22,131 nucleotides of DNA, taken from positions 1 to 22,131 of the IMG/VR virus record IMGVR_UViG_3300019850_000034. The stretch is one strand, 5' to 3'. The position numbers were made by a program, and so were the translations under genes. Positions 7,248 through 14,635 of this stretch are shown one piece after another. Origin of the DNA: a virus. Within the stretch, counting starts at the first letter, position 1. The number at the start of each line of letters is the position of its first letter. The notes under the pieces are model-generated. The model searched no databases and was not told the DNA's origin. It saw only the letters and a list, made by a program, of their open reading frames with translations.

Positions 7248-8243
7248 ATGGGATGCACAAAACAACAATTACATCAAAAATTAATTAGAGCACTTGGCGG
7301 CTCAATGATGAAAATAGAATTATGCATTGAAGATTTAAATGATGCAATTAATATGTCAAGAGATTATTATATTACTTGGGCTGTAGGTAATGCAACACAA
7401 GAAGTTTATTTTTTATTAATGCTTGAAAATGGTAGATATGTGTATGATTTACCTGTAGGTATTGTAGAAGTAATGAAATATCATGATCATTTTGGTAGTT
7501 ATGGTCTTGGTGGTTATGATGGATCATTTTGTGGTTATAATCCATTATGGTATACAGGGCCAGAACAAGGTAATACATCTTTCTTTTCACAAGGAGATCC
7601 ATTTACAGGATCATTTGGTGGAGTAGGTGGGATAGGTAATATGCATCAAGGTTCGTCACCATATACATTTGTTGATTATTACGCATCAAGAATGTATATG
7701 TCTATGATACATAATACAAGAGCAAATAGATATTTGTGGAAATATCATAAATCAACAAATCAAATAAAAATTCATCCAACACCTGAATGTGGAAATACAA
7801 TATCAAAAACAGTACCATCAGGTAGTATTTATGATACACCAAGTGCTGCATATCCTTGTCCTGTAGATAATATGAAAACTGAAACATATGAATCACCGGG
7901 TTATGTTTTAATAAAAGCAAATATGATAGAAGGTTCTTCATTACCAACATATGTTCCTGCACCAAGTGCAGATTTACAATGTAGTATGTATGACAATATA
8001 TCTGAAACTACTGTTGAATGGTTATATTCACAACCTTGGATTTTTCAATATTCTTTAGCTTTATTAAAACAACGATTAGGATTAATAAGAAGAAAATATT
8101 CAAATAATAGTTCTTTAGGTGGTGCTAATATATCACTTGATGGTGATATACTTGTTTCAGAAGGAAGAGAAGATCAACAACGATTAGAAGAAGAAATTGA
8201 TTCAAAATATAGTTATGATGGATATGGTATATATATTGGTTAA
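7248..8243 (+). CDS. 13: Neck / head completion protein, gp13-like
   Basis: The 331-aa product has the layout of T4 gp13 (309 aa): an N-terminal helical part where a leucine-rich segment leads into IEDLNDAINMSRDYY (about 27-41), a beta-rich centre with a glycine/aromatic-rich insertion (about 80-135), and a C-terminal helix with LLKQRLGLIRRKYS (about 272-285). A closing LDGDILVSEGRED segment and an acidic helix follow. gp13 joins the packaged head to the tail together with gp14. It is the first gene of a tight run leading to gp15 and has its own octamers and SD. The identification rests on layout and on gp14 following it. Confidence 0.78.
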   Translation: MGCTKQQLHQKLIRALGGSMMKIELCIEDLNDAINMSRDYYITWAVGNATQEVYFLLMLENGRYVYDLPVGIVEVMKYHDHFGSYGLGGYDGSFCGYNPLWYTGPEQGNTSFFSQGDPFTGSFGGVGGIGNMHQGSSPYTFVDYYASRMYMSMIHNTRANRYLWKYHKSTNQIKIHPTPECGNTISKTVPSGSIYDTPSAAYPCPVDNMKTETYESPGYVLIKANMIEGSSLPTYVPAPSADLQCSMYDNISETTVEWLYSQPWIFQYSLALLKQRLGLIRRKYSNNSSLGGANISLDGDILVSEGREDQQRLEEEIDSKYSYDGYGIYIG

Positions 8244-8262
8244 AATAAAGAGGTATAAATAA

Positions 8263-9060
8263 ATGTTATCCTGTAACTGTACACCTATAGAATCATGTAC
8301 TGCAGAGAATGGTTGTCCTTCTGATTGTGGTAATGCACCTACATCTGCATCACAACCAATTTGTTCTAAACCAAATTGGTCAATGTATGATTTAGATTCT
8401 TGTGAACATAATCTATTCCAATCAAGTATTTGTGAAATTACTGATATATCTGGATTTCCTATTGAATATCGTATTCTTAAACCAAAACATGATTATTTAT
8501 TTGGTGAAGATCCTAATAATAAATTAAGTTATCCATCAGTAACAAAATGTATATATGCTCCTGAAACAGAAACAACAATTCTTGAAATTTTTGGTCTTAC
8601 TGCTGATGATACATTACAATATATGACAATACCAAAAGCTATGTTTGTAAGGGATTTAACATCTGTTTTTACAGATACATTAGGCCCAAGTGCATTTATA
8701 CAACCAAGAATGGGTGATGTCATAAGAACTTTATGGAATGATAGACATTATGAAATAGCTTCAATTGATGAAGAACAAAATATATTTCTTGGTAAAAAAT
8801 TTACATGGGATTTAGTATTAAGACCTTTTAGATTTTCAGAACAATCTGATGAACATAGAGAAGTTCATACCGGATTACCCGATGATCCTTTTGATGATAT
8901 TATAACAGGTGATTATGAACCACCAGAAAAAGGAGAAGTTCCTAATTTATCTAAACATACTTATTTTGAACATACATTTGGTGATAATACAAATATAGAA
9001 CATGAAAGTGATGAAATACATGATTATCCTGATCCTGATGAAAGAGCATTTGGTAGATAA
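8263..9060 (+). CDS. 14: Neck protein, gp14-like, with Cys-rich N-terminus
   Basis: This 265-aa protein matches T4 gp14 in size and in the central patterns DYLFGEDPNNKL (about 73-84) and MGDVIRTLWNDRHYEI followed by FLGKKFTWDLVLRPFRFSEQSDE (about 146-190). These are conserved in T4-type neck proteins. The acidic C-terminus (DEIHDYPDPDERAFG) is also typical. The first 57 residues are unusual: cysteines at 4, 6, 12, 18, 22, 34, 47 and 57, a density far above the rest of the window's virion proteins. An AGAGG SD precedes the ATG. It lies 19 bases after gp13 and 3 bases before the next gene. Confidence 0.8.
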   Translation: MLSCNCTPIESCTAENGCPSDCGNAPTSASQPICSKPNWSMYDLDSCEHNLFQSSICEITDISGFPIEYRILKPKHDYLFGEDPNNKLSYPSVTKCIYAPETETTILEIFGLTADDTLQYMTIPKAMFVRDLTSVFTDTLGPSAFIQPRMGDVIRTLWNDRHYEIASIDEEQNIFLGKKFTWDLVLRPFRFSEQSDEHREVHTGLPDDPFDDIITGDYEPPEKGEVPNLSKHTYFEHTFGDNTNIEHESDEIHDYPDPDERAFGR

Positions 9061-9063
9061 ATT

Positions 9064-9699
9064 ATGAGATTTCAGAGACATATATCAGAAAGTAATTCTT
9101 TCATAACAGTAGAAGATGTTAAACAAATAAAGAATGAATGCAAGGAATTTTTTTATAAAAGTAGATTTCTCAAAGTTAATTATAAATTATATAGAAGAAC
9201 AAGGAAAAATATCAAGACATTAATTCCTGTAATTCCAAGAAAAAATAGACTACCTTTGGATACACCAAAAGAAGTACATAATGAACTTGATAAGTTATTT
9301 AAAAAGGAATTTGGATGGAAAGTAAGGTCAGAAGGTGTTTTTTGTTCTGGCAATCCACCACCAAATACATATGGTCAATTATATTATATGTTTCCTGTAG
9401 GTAATTTTAAATATATATGGTCACCTGAAATAAGAGATTTAACAGTAGAACTTAATAATATGGAGATTATAAAATCATATGGAGATGATTTTTATCCTAA
9501 TTATCTTGATTTTGATGATACAGTAAAAGAAAAGTTAGAAATGATTATTAATGAATATCAAGATAATGATTTTCTTAAAGCTTTAAGTAGTGGTAAAGAA
9601 ATATCAATAAAATGTAAAAAATATTATATGTTAAAAGATATTGATGTAGAATCTCATGCAGATATATATACAGAATTATTTAGAGGTGATTTGCCATGA
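9064..9699 (+). CDS. Paralogue A, possible ADP-ribosyltransferase-like protein
   Basis: A 211-aa protein of a family I have seen in large phages without assigned function. It has LYRR (42-45), PRKNRLPLDTP (58-68), FGWKVRSEGVFCSG (83-96), a YG..YYMFPVGNFKYIWSPEIRDL stretch (103-125), and near the end SGKEISIKCKKYYML (176-190). An R in a LYR motif, a Ser-containing strand and a late Glu in a KEI strand resemble the R-S-E order of arginine-type ADP-ribosyltransferases such as T4 Alt/ModA, but this is inference by eye. The start follows the gp14 stop by 3 bases without SD, so translation is probably coupled. The next gene is a duplicate. Confidence 0.78.
   Translation: MRFQRHISESNSFITVEDVKQIKNECKEFFYKSRFLKVNYKLYRRTRKNIKTLIPVIPRKNRLPLDTPKEVHNELDKLFKKEFGWKVRSEGVFCSGNPPPNTYGQLYYMFPVGNFKYIWSPEIRDLTVELNNMEIIKSYGDDFYPNYLDFDDTVKEKLEMIINEYQDNDFLKALSSGKEISIKCKKYYMLKDIDVESHADIYTELFRGDLP
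9232..9350 (+). repeat. 119-bp near-identical block shared with 9852-9970
   Basis: The two blocks align without gaps at an offset of 620 bases with 6 differences, all transitions, four of them silent. They encode the PRKNRLPLDTP to FCSG core of the paralogous pair, while flanking sequence is much more different, which suggests gene conversion or strong constraint on the core. Confidence 0.9.
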
Positions 9700-10295
9700 G
9701 TAAAATAAGGCAAATATTAGAAGGTTCTTATATAAGTGATGATTTTATTGATAAAATAAAACATGATTGTGCTTATTATTTTCATGAAGTTGGTTATGAA
9801 AAACCTTTATATAGAGGTGTTAAAAAAATAATTAAAGAATATGATATTATTATTCCAAGAAAAAATAGACTACCTTTAGATACACCAAAAGAAATACATA
9901 ATGAACTTGATAAATTATTTAAAAAGAAATTTGGATGGAAAGTAAGATCAGAAGGTGTCTTTTGTTCTGGTTGGAAAATGGAAGTCACTAATTATGGTGA
10001 ACCATATATAATAATTCCTATAGGCAAATTTAAATATGTATGGTCACCTGAAATAAGGGATTTAACAGTAGATCTTGAATATTTAGATGTATTAGTTCAT
10101 TTAAATAATAAAACAAATATTATAATGTCTAAATCAGAATATTTACCTATATTAGAAAATGTTGTTTCGTCATATAAAGATAAAGATTTAGATGATGCTA
10201 TTATAAATGATAAAGAAATATCAATAAAATGTAAAGAATATTACATTATTAATGAAAATTATCTTGATATAAAATATTCAGATTTATTTAAATAA
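9696..10295 (+). CDS. Paralogue B of the possible ADP-ribosyltransferase-like pair
   Basis: This 199-aa protein duplicates its neighbour. It has LYRG (38-41, closer to the ADP-ribosyltransferase R motif than the first copy), PRKNRLPLDTP (54-64), RSEGVFCSG (84-92), an IPIGKFKYVWSPEIRDL stretch (107-123) and DKEISIKCKEYYII (172-185). The start overlaps the upstream stop (ATGA). N-terminal and C-terminal thirds have diverged while the centre is almost unchanged in DNA. Position between gp14 and gp15 is not a standard T4 gene position, so it is an insertion into the neck operon. It could be a virion-packaged effector or a structural accessory. Confidence 0.78.
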   Translation: MSKIRQILEGSYISDDFIDKIKHDCAYYFHEVGYEKPLYRGVKKIIKEYDIIIPRKNRLPLDTPKEIHNELDKLFKKKFGWKVRSEGVFCSGWKMEVTNYGEPYIIIPIGKFKYVWSPEIRDLTVDLEYLDVLVHLNNKTNIIMSKSEYLPILENVVSSYKDKDLDDAIINDKEISIKCKEYYIINENYLDIKYSDLFK

Positions 10296-10296
10296 A

Positions 10297-10551
10297 ATGA
10301 GACCTATAAAAGCAGATGAAAATTATATAGATGTTTTATCTAAAATTGATGGTTATTTACAATCAAATGATAATAATTTGCCCACAATATCAGATATAAC
10401 AGGAAATATAATAAATGAAATAGACGATATTGAAAAATTATCATTAAATATTCCTGATGATAAATACAAAAACAATATATTAAATGATATACATATGATT
10501 AGAATAAATTTAATGGATATTATTGATAATATAAATGATATACATAACTAA
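10297..10551 (+). CDS. Small helical protein, 84 aa, unknown
   Basis: The ATG follows the previous stop after one base and the gene ends 19 bases before gp15. The product is acidic and rich in Asn, Asp and Ile, predicted mainly helical (for example a segment around IINEIDDIEKLSL and one around LMDIIDNINDIH). No motif is recognised. Its place in a tight operon between neck and tail-terminator genes supports it being real. Confidence 0.7.
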   Translation: MRPIKADENYIDVLSKIDGYLQSNDNNLPTISDITGNIINEIDDIEKLSLNIPDDKYKNNILNDIHMIRINLMDIIDNINDIHN

Positions 10552-10570
10552 AATTAAAAGGTAATTAATA

Positions 10571-11476
10571 ATGGGTGAAGATATAACAAGATTACAACAT
10601 GATATCAAAGATGGGTATCAATTTTATTATCAGGTGATGAGGAAAACCATTGTACAATTCCTTGATCTTTTTAATGATATTAAAATAGGTAGATATGATA
10701 CTGAAACTGGGCAATTATTATCATTTATTCAAATTCCTGTTAAATTTTCACCTAAAACAAAAAATTGGTATTGGATTGAAAAAATAGATTCAACAGGAAA
10801 ACGAATAAAAGATAAGATAATGCCTATAATAGGTATTTATCTTGTTGATATTGAAATGGATTCGGGTAGAAAGGTTAATAAGTTTTATTCTGCTGAAACT
10901 GGTTTTCATGAAAGATTAGGTAATAGACAATTAAAAAAAGAAAGATTTGTTAATCCTGTACCATATAATTATACATTTCAAGTTCAAATATTAGCAGAAT
11001 ATATGGTTGATATAATTCAAATAGTAGAACAACTTATGCCATATTTTGATCCTATGATGAATATAAAAATATCTATACCTGAACTTGATATAGATGGAGA
11101 AATAATACAAGAACTTGATTTAAAGGTTTTATATAATGGATCAAATAATGAAAATGCAGTAGGAATTGCGTCTGATGAATTAAGACATTTACAATGGAAT
11201 ATAGATTTTACTGTTGAAGGTTGGTTATTTAAACCTAAATACGATTTTCCTGTTATTAAAACTATATATGAAGATTTTATAATAGGAATGCAGAAAGATC
11301 CTGATAGTATATGTTCTGTATCAGAAACACCTTCTGGTGGGCCTGTTTTATTAGAAACTGTTGGGTTATCAGCAGAAAAATTTCCATTAGATGTTACAAG
11401 TCAAGAATTATCAGGATCATTATATGATAATTCTATAAAAACATTATATACGTTTGAAATTAAGGAAGAGTTATAA
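10571..11476 (+). CDS. 15: Tail terminator / sheath completion protein, gp15-like
   Basis: The 301-aa product matches T4 gp15 (272 aa) in order of motifs. There is an N-terminal YQVMRKTIVQFLDLFNDIKIGR segment like the RYATLMGDLFSNIQIKR of gp15, then the hallmark IVEQLMPYFDP (about 152-162; IVEQILPYFQP in T4). Later comes LRHLQWNIDFTVEGWLFKP (about 205-223; RRRIEWSLTFEVNGWMYPP in T4) followed by IKTIYEDF. gp15 caps the finished tail and provides the head-docking surface. An AAAAGG SD precedes the start. The stop overlaps the next ATG (TAATG). Confidence 0.9.
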   Translation: MGEDITRLQHDIKDGYQFYYQVMRKTIVQFLDLFNDIKIGRYDTETGQLLSFIQIPVKFSPKTKNWYWIEKIDSTGKRIKDKIMPIIGIYLVDIEMDSGRKVNKFYSAETGFHERLGNRQLKKERFVNPVPYNYTFQVQILAEYMVDIIQIVEQLMPYFDPMMNIKISIPELDIDGEIIQELDLKVLYNGSNNENAVGIASDELRHLQWNIDFTVEGWLFKPKYDFPVIKTIYEDFIIGMQKDPDSICSVSETPSGGPVLLETVGLSAEKFPLDVTSQELSGSLYDNSIKTLYTFEIKEEL

Positions 11477-11985
11477 TGAGTGATACAATACAAAATTTAA
11501 ATAAAGCAGTATCAAGTAATTATGAATTGATATTTCCAATATTACCTATAACAGAAAAACCTAAAGATATGGATATATTTTCATTGAATATTCATGGAAC
11601 TATAATACCATCAATGACTGTTGGAACAGTTGAACCATCTTGGCAAAATGCATCATTTCCAATGGCTATTGCACCGGTAACATTTGAACCTTGGAGTGTT
11701 GATTTTACCGTAGATTCTGATTTCTGTAACTGGTTTATATTATATCAATGGTTGTTATTTATAAATAATCCATTTACTGGTAAAGCAACATCATTAGAAG
11801 AATATTCCGTTAGAGCTTCTTTGAATTTTATAAATAATGATAAACAATCTGTAATGAGTATAGACATATATAATATATATCCTACATCATTAAATGAAGT
11901 ATCACTTTCACATAGAGATGGTGAAATAAATTTAGATTGTAATGTTAATTTTAATTATAGTTATTTTATACCTAAAAGAAAATAA
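11476..11985 (+). CDS. Tail-tube-like protein, possibly gp3-type tail completion
   Basis: This 169-aa protein has the size and pattern of tail-tube-fold proteins: NYELIFPI near the N-terminus (15-22), an IHGTIIPSMTVGTVEPSWQ loop, EPWSVDFTVDSDFCNWFILYQWL (about 74-96), and a closing strand set ending NVNFNYSYF. It resembles the true tube protein downstream (gp19) in outline but is clearly different, so it is a second member of the fold. Its coupling to gp15 suggests a tail-completion role like that of gp3, a baseplate tube initiator being the alternative. It is the last gene before a long leader region. Confidence 0.7.
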   Translation: MSDTIQNLNKAVSSNYELIFPILPITEKPKDMDIFSLNIHGTIIPSMTVGTVEPSWQNASFPMAIAPVTFEPWSVDFTVDSDFCNWFILYQWLLFINNPFTGKATSLEEYSVRASLNFINNDKQSVMSIDIYNIYPTSLNEVSLSHRDGEINLDCNVNFNYSYFIPKRK

Positions 11986-12015
11986 TTAATATTATATCCA
12001 AACTTTATCTATTTT

Positions 12016-12023
12016 TATAAATA
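12016..12023 (+). promoter_or_regulatory. Late promoter octamer for the tail sheath gene
   Basis: An exact TATAAATA lies 104 bases before the gp18 start. Initiation near 12029 would give a leader of about 100 bases that contains two hairpins. Confidence 0.62.
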
Positions 12024-12038
12024 CATTATAGAAATAGT

Positions 12039-12103
12039 ATAACATATAATGTTATTTATAAAGATGAAATGTAGAAAGTCCTATATAACGATTCTTATAT
12101 AGG
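12039..12103 (+). promoter_or_regulatory. Structured leader of the tail sheath mRNA
   Basis: Two inverted repeats sit between promoter and ribosome binding site: a 7-bp stem with a 3-base loop (12039-12045 with 12049-12055) and a perfect 9-bp stem with a 6-base loop (12080-12088 with 12095-12103). The second lies 10 bases before AGGAGA (12114-12119). Neither is followed by a T run, so they are not terminators. They could stabilise the mRNA 5' end or control translation of this abundant protein. Confidence 0.55.
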
Positions 12104-12127
12104 CAAAAATTATAGGAGAAAGAAATT

Positions 12128-14023
12128 ATGCCTTTTTATTTAAGTCCATTAGTTGATGTTCAAGAAATTGATCTTACAACAACAATTCCAGCGGTTGCTA
12201 CAAGTGTTGGTGTTGAAATATTAAGAAACACATATAAAGGCCCTGAAATGAAAACAGTCTTTATCGCAAATGAAGACGAATTGATTAGAACATTTGGTAT
12301 GCCTACAAGCAATAGATATTGTTATGAAGATGTATTATCTGGAGCAGGGTTCTTAAAATATGGTAGAAACTTTTTTTGTACAAGGGTTATGCCTTTATCT
12401 GCAACATTTGCGGGTGTTGAAGCGTATCCTGTATCTGGTGCCCCTGCATCAGGTGGTGCTCCGGGTGATAGTAATTTTGCACCATACGCAAATCCTTTTA
12501 AACTTCAAGATATTGGAAATGTAAATGATCCATATTTTGGTGATCCTGATGAGTTTGGTGATGAAACAGTTACTAATGCATCAGATTTGTGGATGATCTC
12601 TTCATCTCGTGGTGAATGGGGAAATAAAACAAGAGTATGTTTTGTTAATAAACTTACTTATGATAGATTAAATAGAACACCTAATTCAGAAATGTATAAT
12701 GAACCTTGGTATCCTTATCTTAGTGATGGTACTGTTAAACCAGAATGGGTAGGTCATGAAGATGAAGCTGTTATTTTTGATGTATTAAAACAAGATGCAC
12801 CTTTAACACATGATACAGATTTCTTATTAATTGTTCAAGATATTGCACAAGGTGAAAAAACATATGAGACAAGGGAAGTATGGAATATTTCTACTGATCC
12901 AATGTCAACAGATGGTGAAGGACGAACACGATATTGTGAAACATTAATAAACAATTATTCAAGATATATAAGAATATCATTAAATGAAACTCGTGTTGAT
13001 GAACCTTGGAGAATTACAACACCTATATGGGAAGAGTTTGCACAAGGTTTTAATGGTTATGATTATGTAACACATTTAGCAATGACTGATATATCAAATA
13101 TTGATCCAGGTATTCAAATGCAAGCACTTGATTTATATGCAAATGCAGAAGATATTGATGTTAATCTTTTTATTGATTCTAATAAACAAACAGAAATTAA
13201 AAGATATATGATTAATATCTGTGAAAAAAGAAAAGATTCAATGGCAATTCTTGATTGTAAATCAGAACATGTTATTAATAACAGAGGTGATGAAGTTGTA
13301 GATCTTACTGAATGGAGAAAGGGTATTGGAGCACATCAACTTGATAATCTTAATGAAAATACTTCATATGCAGCTCTTTATGGCAATTGGTGTGAAGTAT
13401 ATGATAAATATCAAAGAAAATATAGATGGTTACCGTCATCAGGTATTGTAGGTGGTATTTACGCTCATACTGATTATATGAGAGATCCTTGGTGGGCACC
13501 TGCTGGTCTTAATAGAGCAATTCTTAATAATATTAGAAGATTAGCTTGGAATCCAAAACTTAGTCATAGGGATATGTTATACAAGGATGGAATTAATCCT
13601 ATTGTATCATTTGCCGGACAAGGTAAGGTTATTTGGGGTCAAAAAACAATGTTGGATAAGTCATCAGCATTTAATAGAGTTAATGTTAGAAGATTATTTA
13701 TAGTTCTTGAAAAAGCAATTTCAACTGCAGCTAAATATTTCTTATTCGAATTCAATGATAGAATTACAAGAAATCAACTTAGATTAATGATTGAACCTTT
13801 CTTAGATGACGTTAAACAAAGAAGAGGTATTTACGATTCTAAAGTTGTTTGTGATGAAACAAATAATACACCTGAAAGAATTGATAGAAATGAACTTTGG
13901 TGTACTATTTTTATTAAACCTACCAGAGTTGCTGAATTTATTGTATTACAGTTCGTAGCAATGAAAACTGGTATGACCTTTGAAGAAGCACAAGAAGAAG
14001 TTATTAACTATCAAGGTCAATAA
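12128..14023 (+). CDS. 18: Tail sheath protein, gp18-like
   Basis: This 631-aa protein is the contractile sheath subunit (T4 gp18, 659 aa). The N-terminus MPFYLSPLVDVQEIDLTTTI and the PAVATSVGVEILRNTYKGPE segment are typical of the sheath, as is the FGMPTSNRYCYEDVLSGAGFLKYG region (about 56-79). The C-terminal core has LEKAISTAAKYFLFEFND (about 532-549), RRGIYDSKVVCDETNN and an IFIKPTRVAEFIVLQF strand. An AGGAGA SD sits 8 bases before the ATG. It is preceded by a long structured leader and followed by the tube gene, the normal T4 order. Codons in the gene are somewhat richer in C/G than in the small unknown genes, as expected for high expression. Confidence 0.97.
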   Translation: MPFYLSPLVDVQEIDLTTTIPAVATSVGVEILRNTYKGPEMKTVFIANEDELIRTFGMPTSNRYCYEDVLSGAGFLKYGRNFFCTRVMPLSATFAGVEAYPVSGAPASGGAPGDSNFAPYANPFKLQDIGNVNDPYFGDPDEFGDETVTNASDLWMISSSRGEWGNKTRVCFVNKLTYDRLNRTPNSEMYNEPWYPYLSDGTVKPEWVGHEDEAVIFDVLKQDAPLTHDTDFLLIVQDIAQGEKTYETREVWNISTDPMSTDGEGRTRYCETLINNYSRYIRISLNETRVDEPWRITTPIWEEFAQGFNGYDYVTHLAMTDISNIDPGIQMQALDLYANAEDIDVNLFIDSNKQTEIKRYMINICEKRKDSMAILDCKSEHVINNRGDEVVDLTEWRKGIGAHQLDNLNENTSYAALYGNWCEVYDKYQRKYRWLPSSGIVGGIYAHTDYMRDPWWAPAGLNRAILNNIRRLAWNPKLSHRDMLYKDGINPIVSFAGQGKVIWGQKTMLDKSSAFNRVNVRRLFIVLEKAISTAAKYFLFEFNDRITRNQLRLMIEPFLDDVKQRRGIYDSKVVCDETNNTPERIDRNELWCTIFIKPTRVAEFIVLQFVAMKTGMTFEEAQEEVINYQGQ

Positions 14024-14045
14024 TATAGTAAAATAGTAAAATAAA

Positions 14046-14065
14046 GAAAGATTTAATAGTCTTTC
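14046..14065 (+). other. Small hairpin between sheath and tube genes
   Basis: A 6-bp stem (14046-14051 with 14060-14065) with an 8-base loop lies between gp18 and gp19, directly before the late promoter octamer. With no long T run it is at best a weak terminator or an mRNA 3' end stabiliser. Confidence 0.35.
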
Positions 14066-14067
14066 CT

Positions 14068-14075
14068 TATAAATA
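14068..14075 (+). promoter_or_regulatory. Late promoter octamer for the tail tube gene
   Basis: An exact TATAAATA ends 5 bases before AAGGAG (14081-14086). Initiation near 14081 would yield a 13-base leader consisting almost only of the SD. Transcription may also continue from the sheath promoter. Confidence 0.5.
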
Positions 14076-14093
14076 TATAAAAGGAGAATAAAA

Positions 14094-14606
14094 ATGAGTG
14101 AAGGTTTTAATTTAGCAGGATTTATTTCAAACTTAAATAAGTCTGATCTATCAAGAGGGTATGTTTTTTATCTACATTTTAATAATACAGGTTTTCTTGA
14201 TGATGCTGCAAGATATCTTGTTAAATCATCAAGTTTACCAGCACAAACAATTGATATCACAGAAGCAAATTGGCAAGGTAATGTATATAAACTTGGTACT
14301 ACAAATACATATTCAGATTTTACAGTTGATTTTAATGTAGATATTCAAGATGATTTAAGAACAAAATTATTTAAGTGGTCAGAAGATATTCATAAAGTAG
14401 ATGACAATATGCATGGTGAACCTACAAATTATATGAAAGATTTTACAATTGAACATTTAAGTCATACATCAGGAAAACCGATATTGACTTATACAATGCA
14501 TAAAGCATTCCCGACAACTGTTGGTGAAATGTCTCTTGATTATAGTGCAAAAGATATTGCTACATTTAGTGTAACATTTGCATATCAATGGCATACTGTA
14601 GAATAA
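14094..14606 (+). CDS. 19: Tail tube protein, gp19-like
   Basis: The 170-aa product matches T4 gp19 (163 aa) in size and position directly after the sheath gene. Typical features are the RGYVFYLHF strand (about 21-29), YLVKSSSLPAQTIDITEANWQGNVYKL (about 42-68), a DFTVDFNVD strand pair, and a C-terminal FTIEHLSHTSGKPILTYTMHKAFPTTVGEMSLDYS region (about 111-145) ending in a closing beta strand. Hexameric rings of this protein form the inner tube through which DNA passes. A strong AAGGAG SD precedes the start. Confidence 0.94.
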   Translation: MSEGFNLAGFISNLNKSDLSRGYVFYLHFNNTGFLDDAARYLVKSSSLPAQTIDITEANWQGNVYKLGTTNTYSDFTVDFNVDIQDDLRTKLFKWSEDIHKVDDNMHGEPTNYMKDFTIEHLSHTSGKPILTYTMHKAFPTTVGEMSLDYSAKDIATFSVTFAYQWHTVE

Positions 14607-14635
14607 TAAAATAAAAAATAAAAGGTGAATATAAA

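Noticed and set aside
8254-8261. TATAAATA directly before the gp14 start
   Set aside because: It ends 1 base before the ATG, so initiation would fall inside the gene. It is likely a chance match overlapping the AGAGG SD region.
11760-11836. Two TATAAATA matches (11760-11767, 11829-11836) inside the tube-like gene
   Set aside because: They encode conserved residues and have no gene start behind them; such hits are expected by chance in this base composition.
12053-12060. Minus-strand TATAAATA in the tail sheath leader
   Set aside because: It would transcribe antisense to the tube-like and gp15 genes with no minus-strand gene; probably chance.
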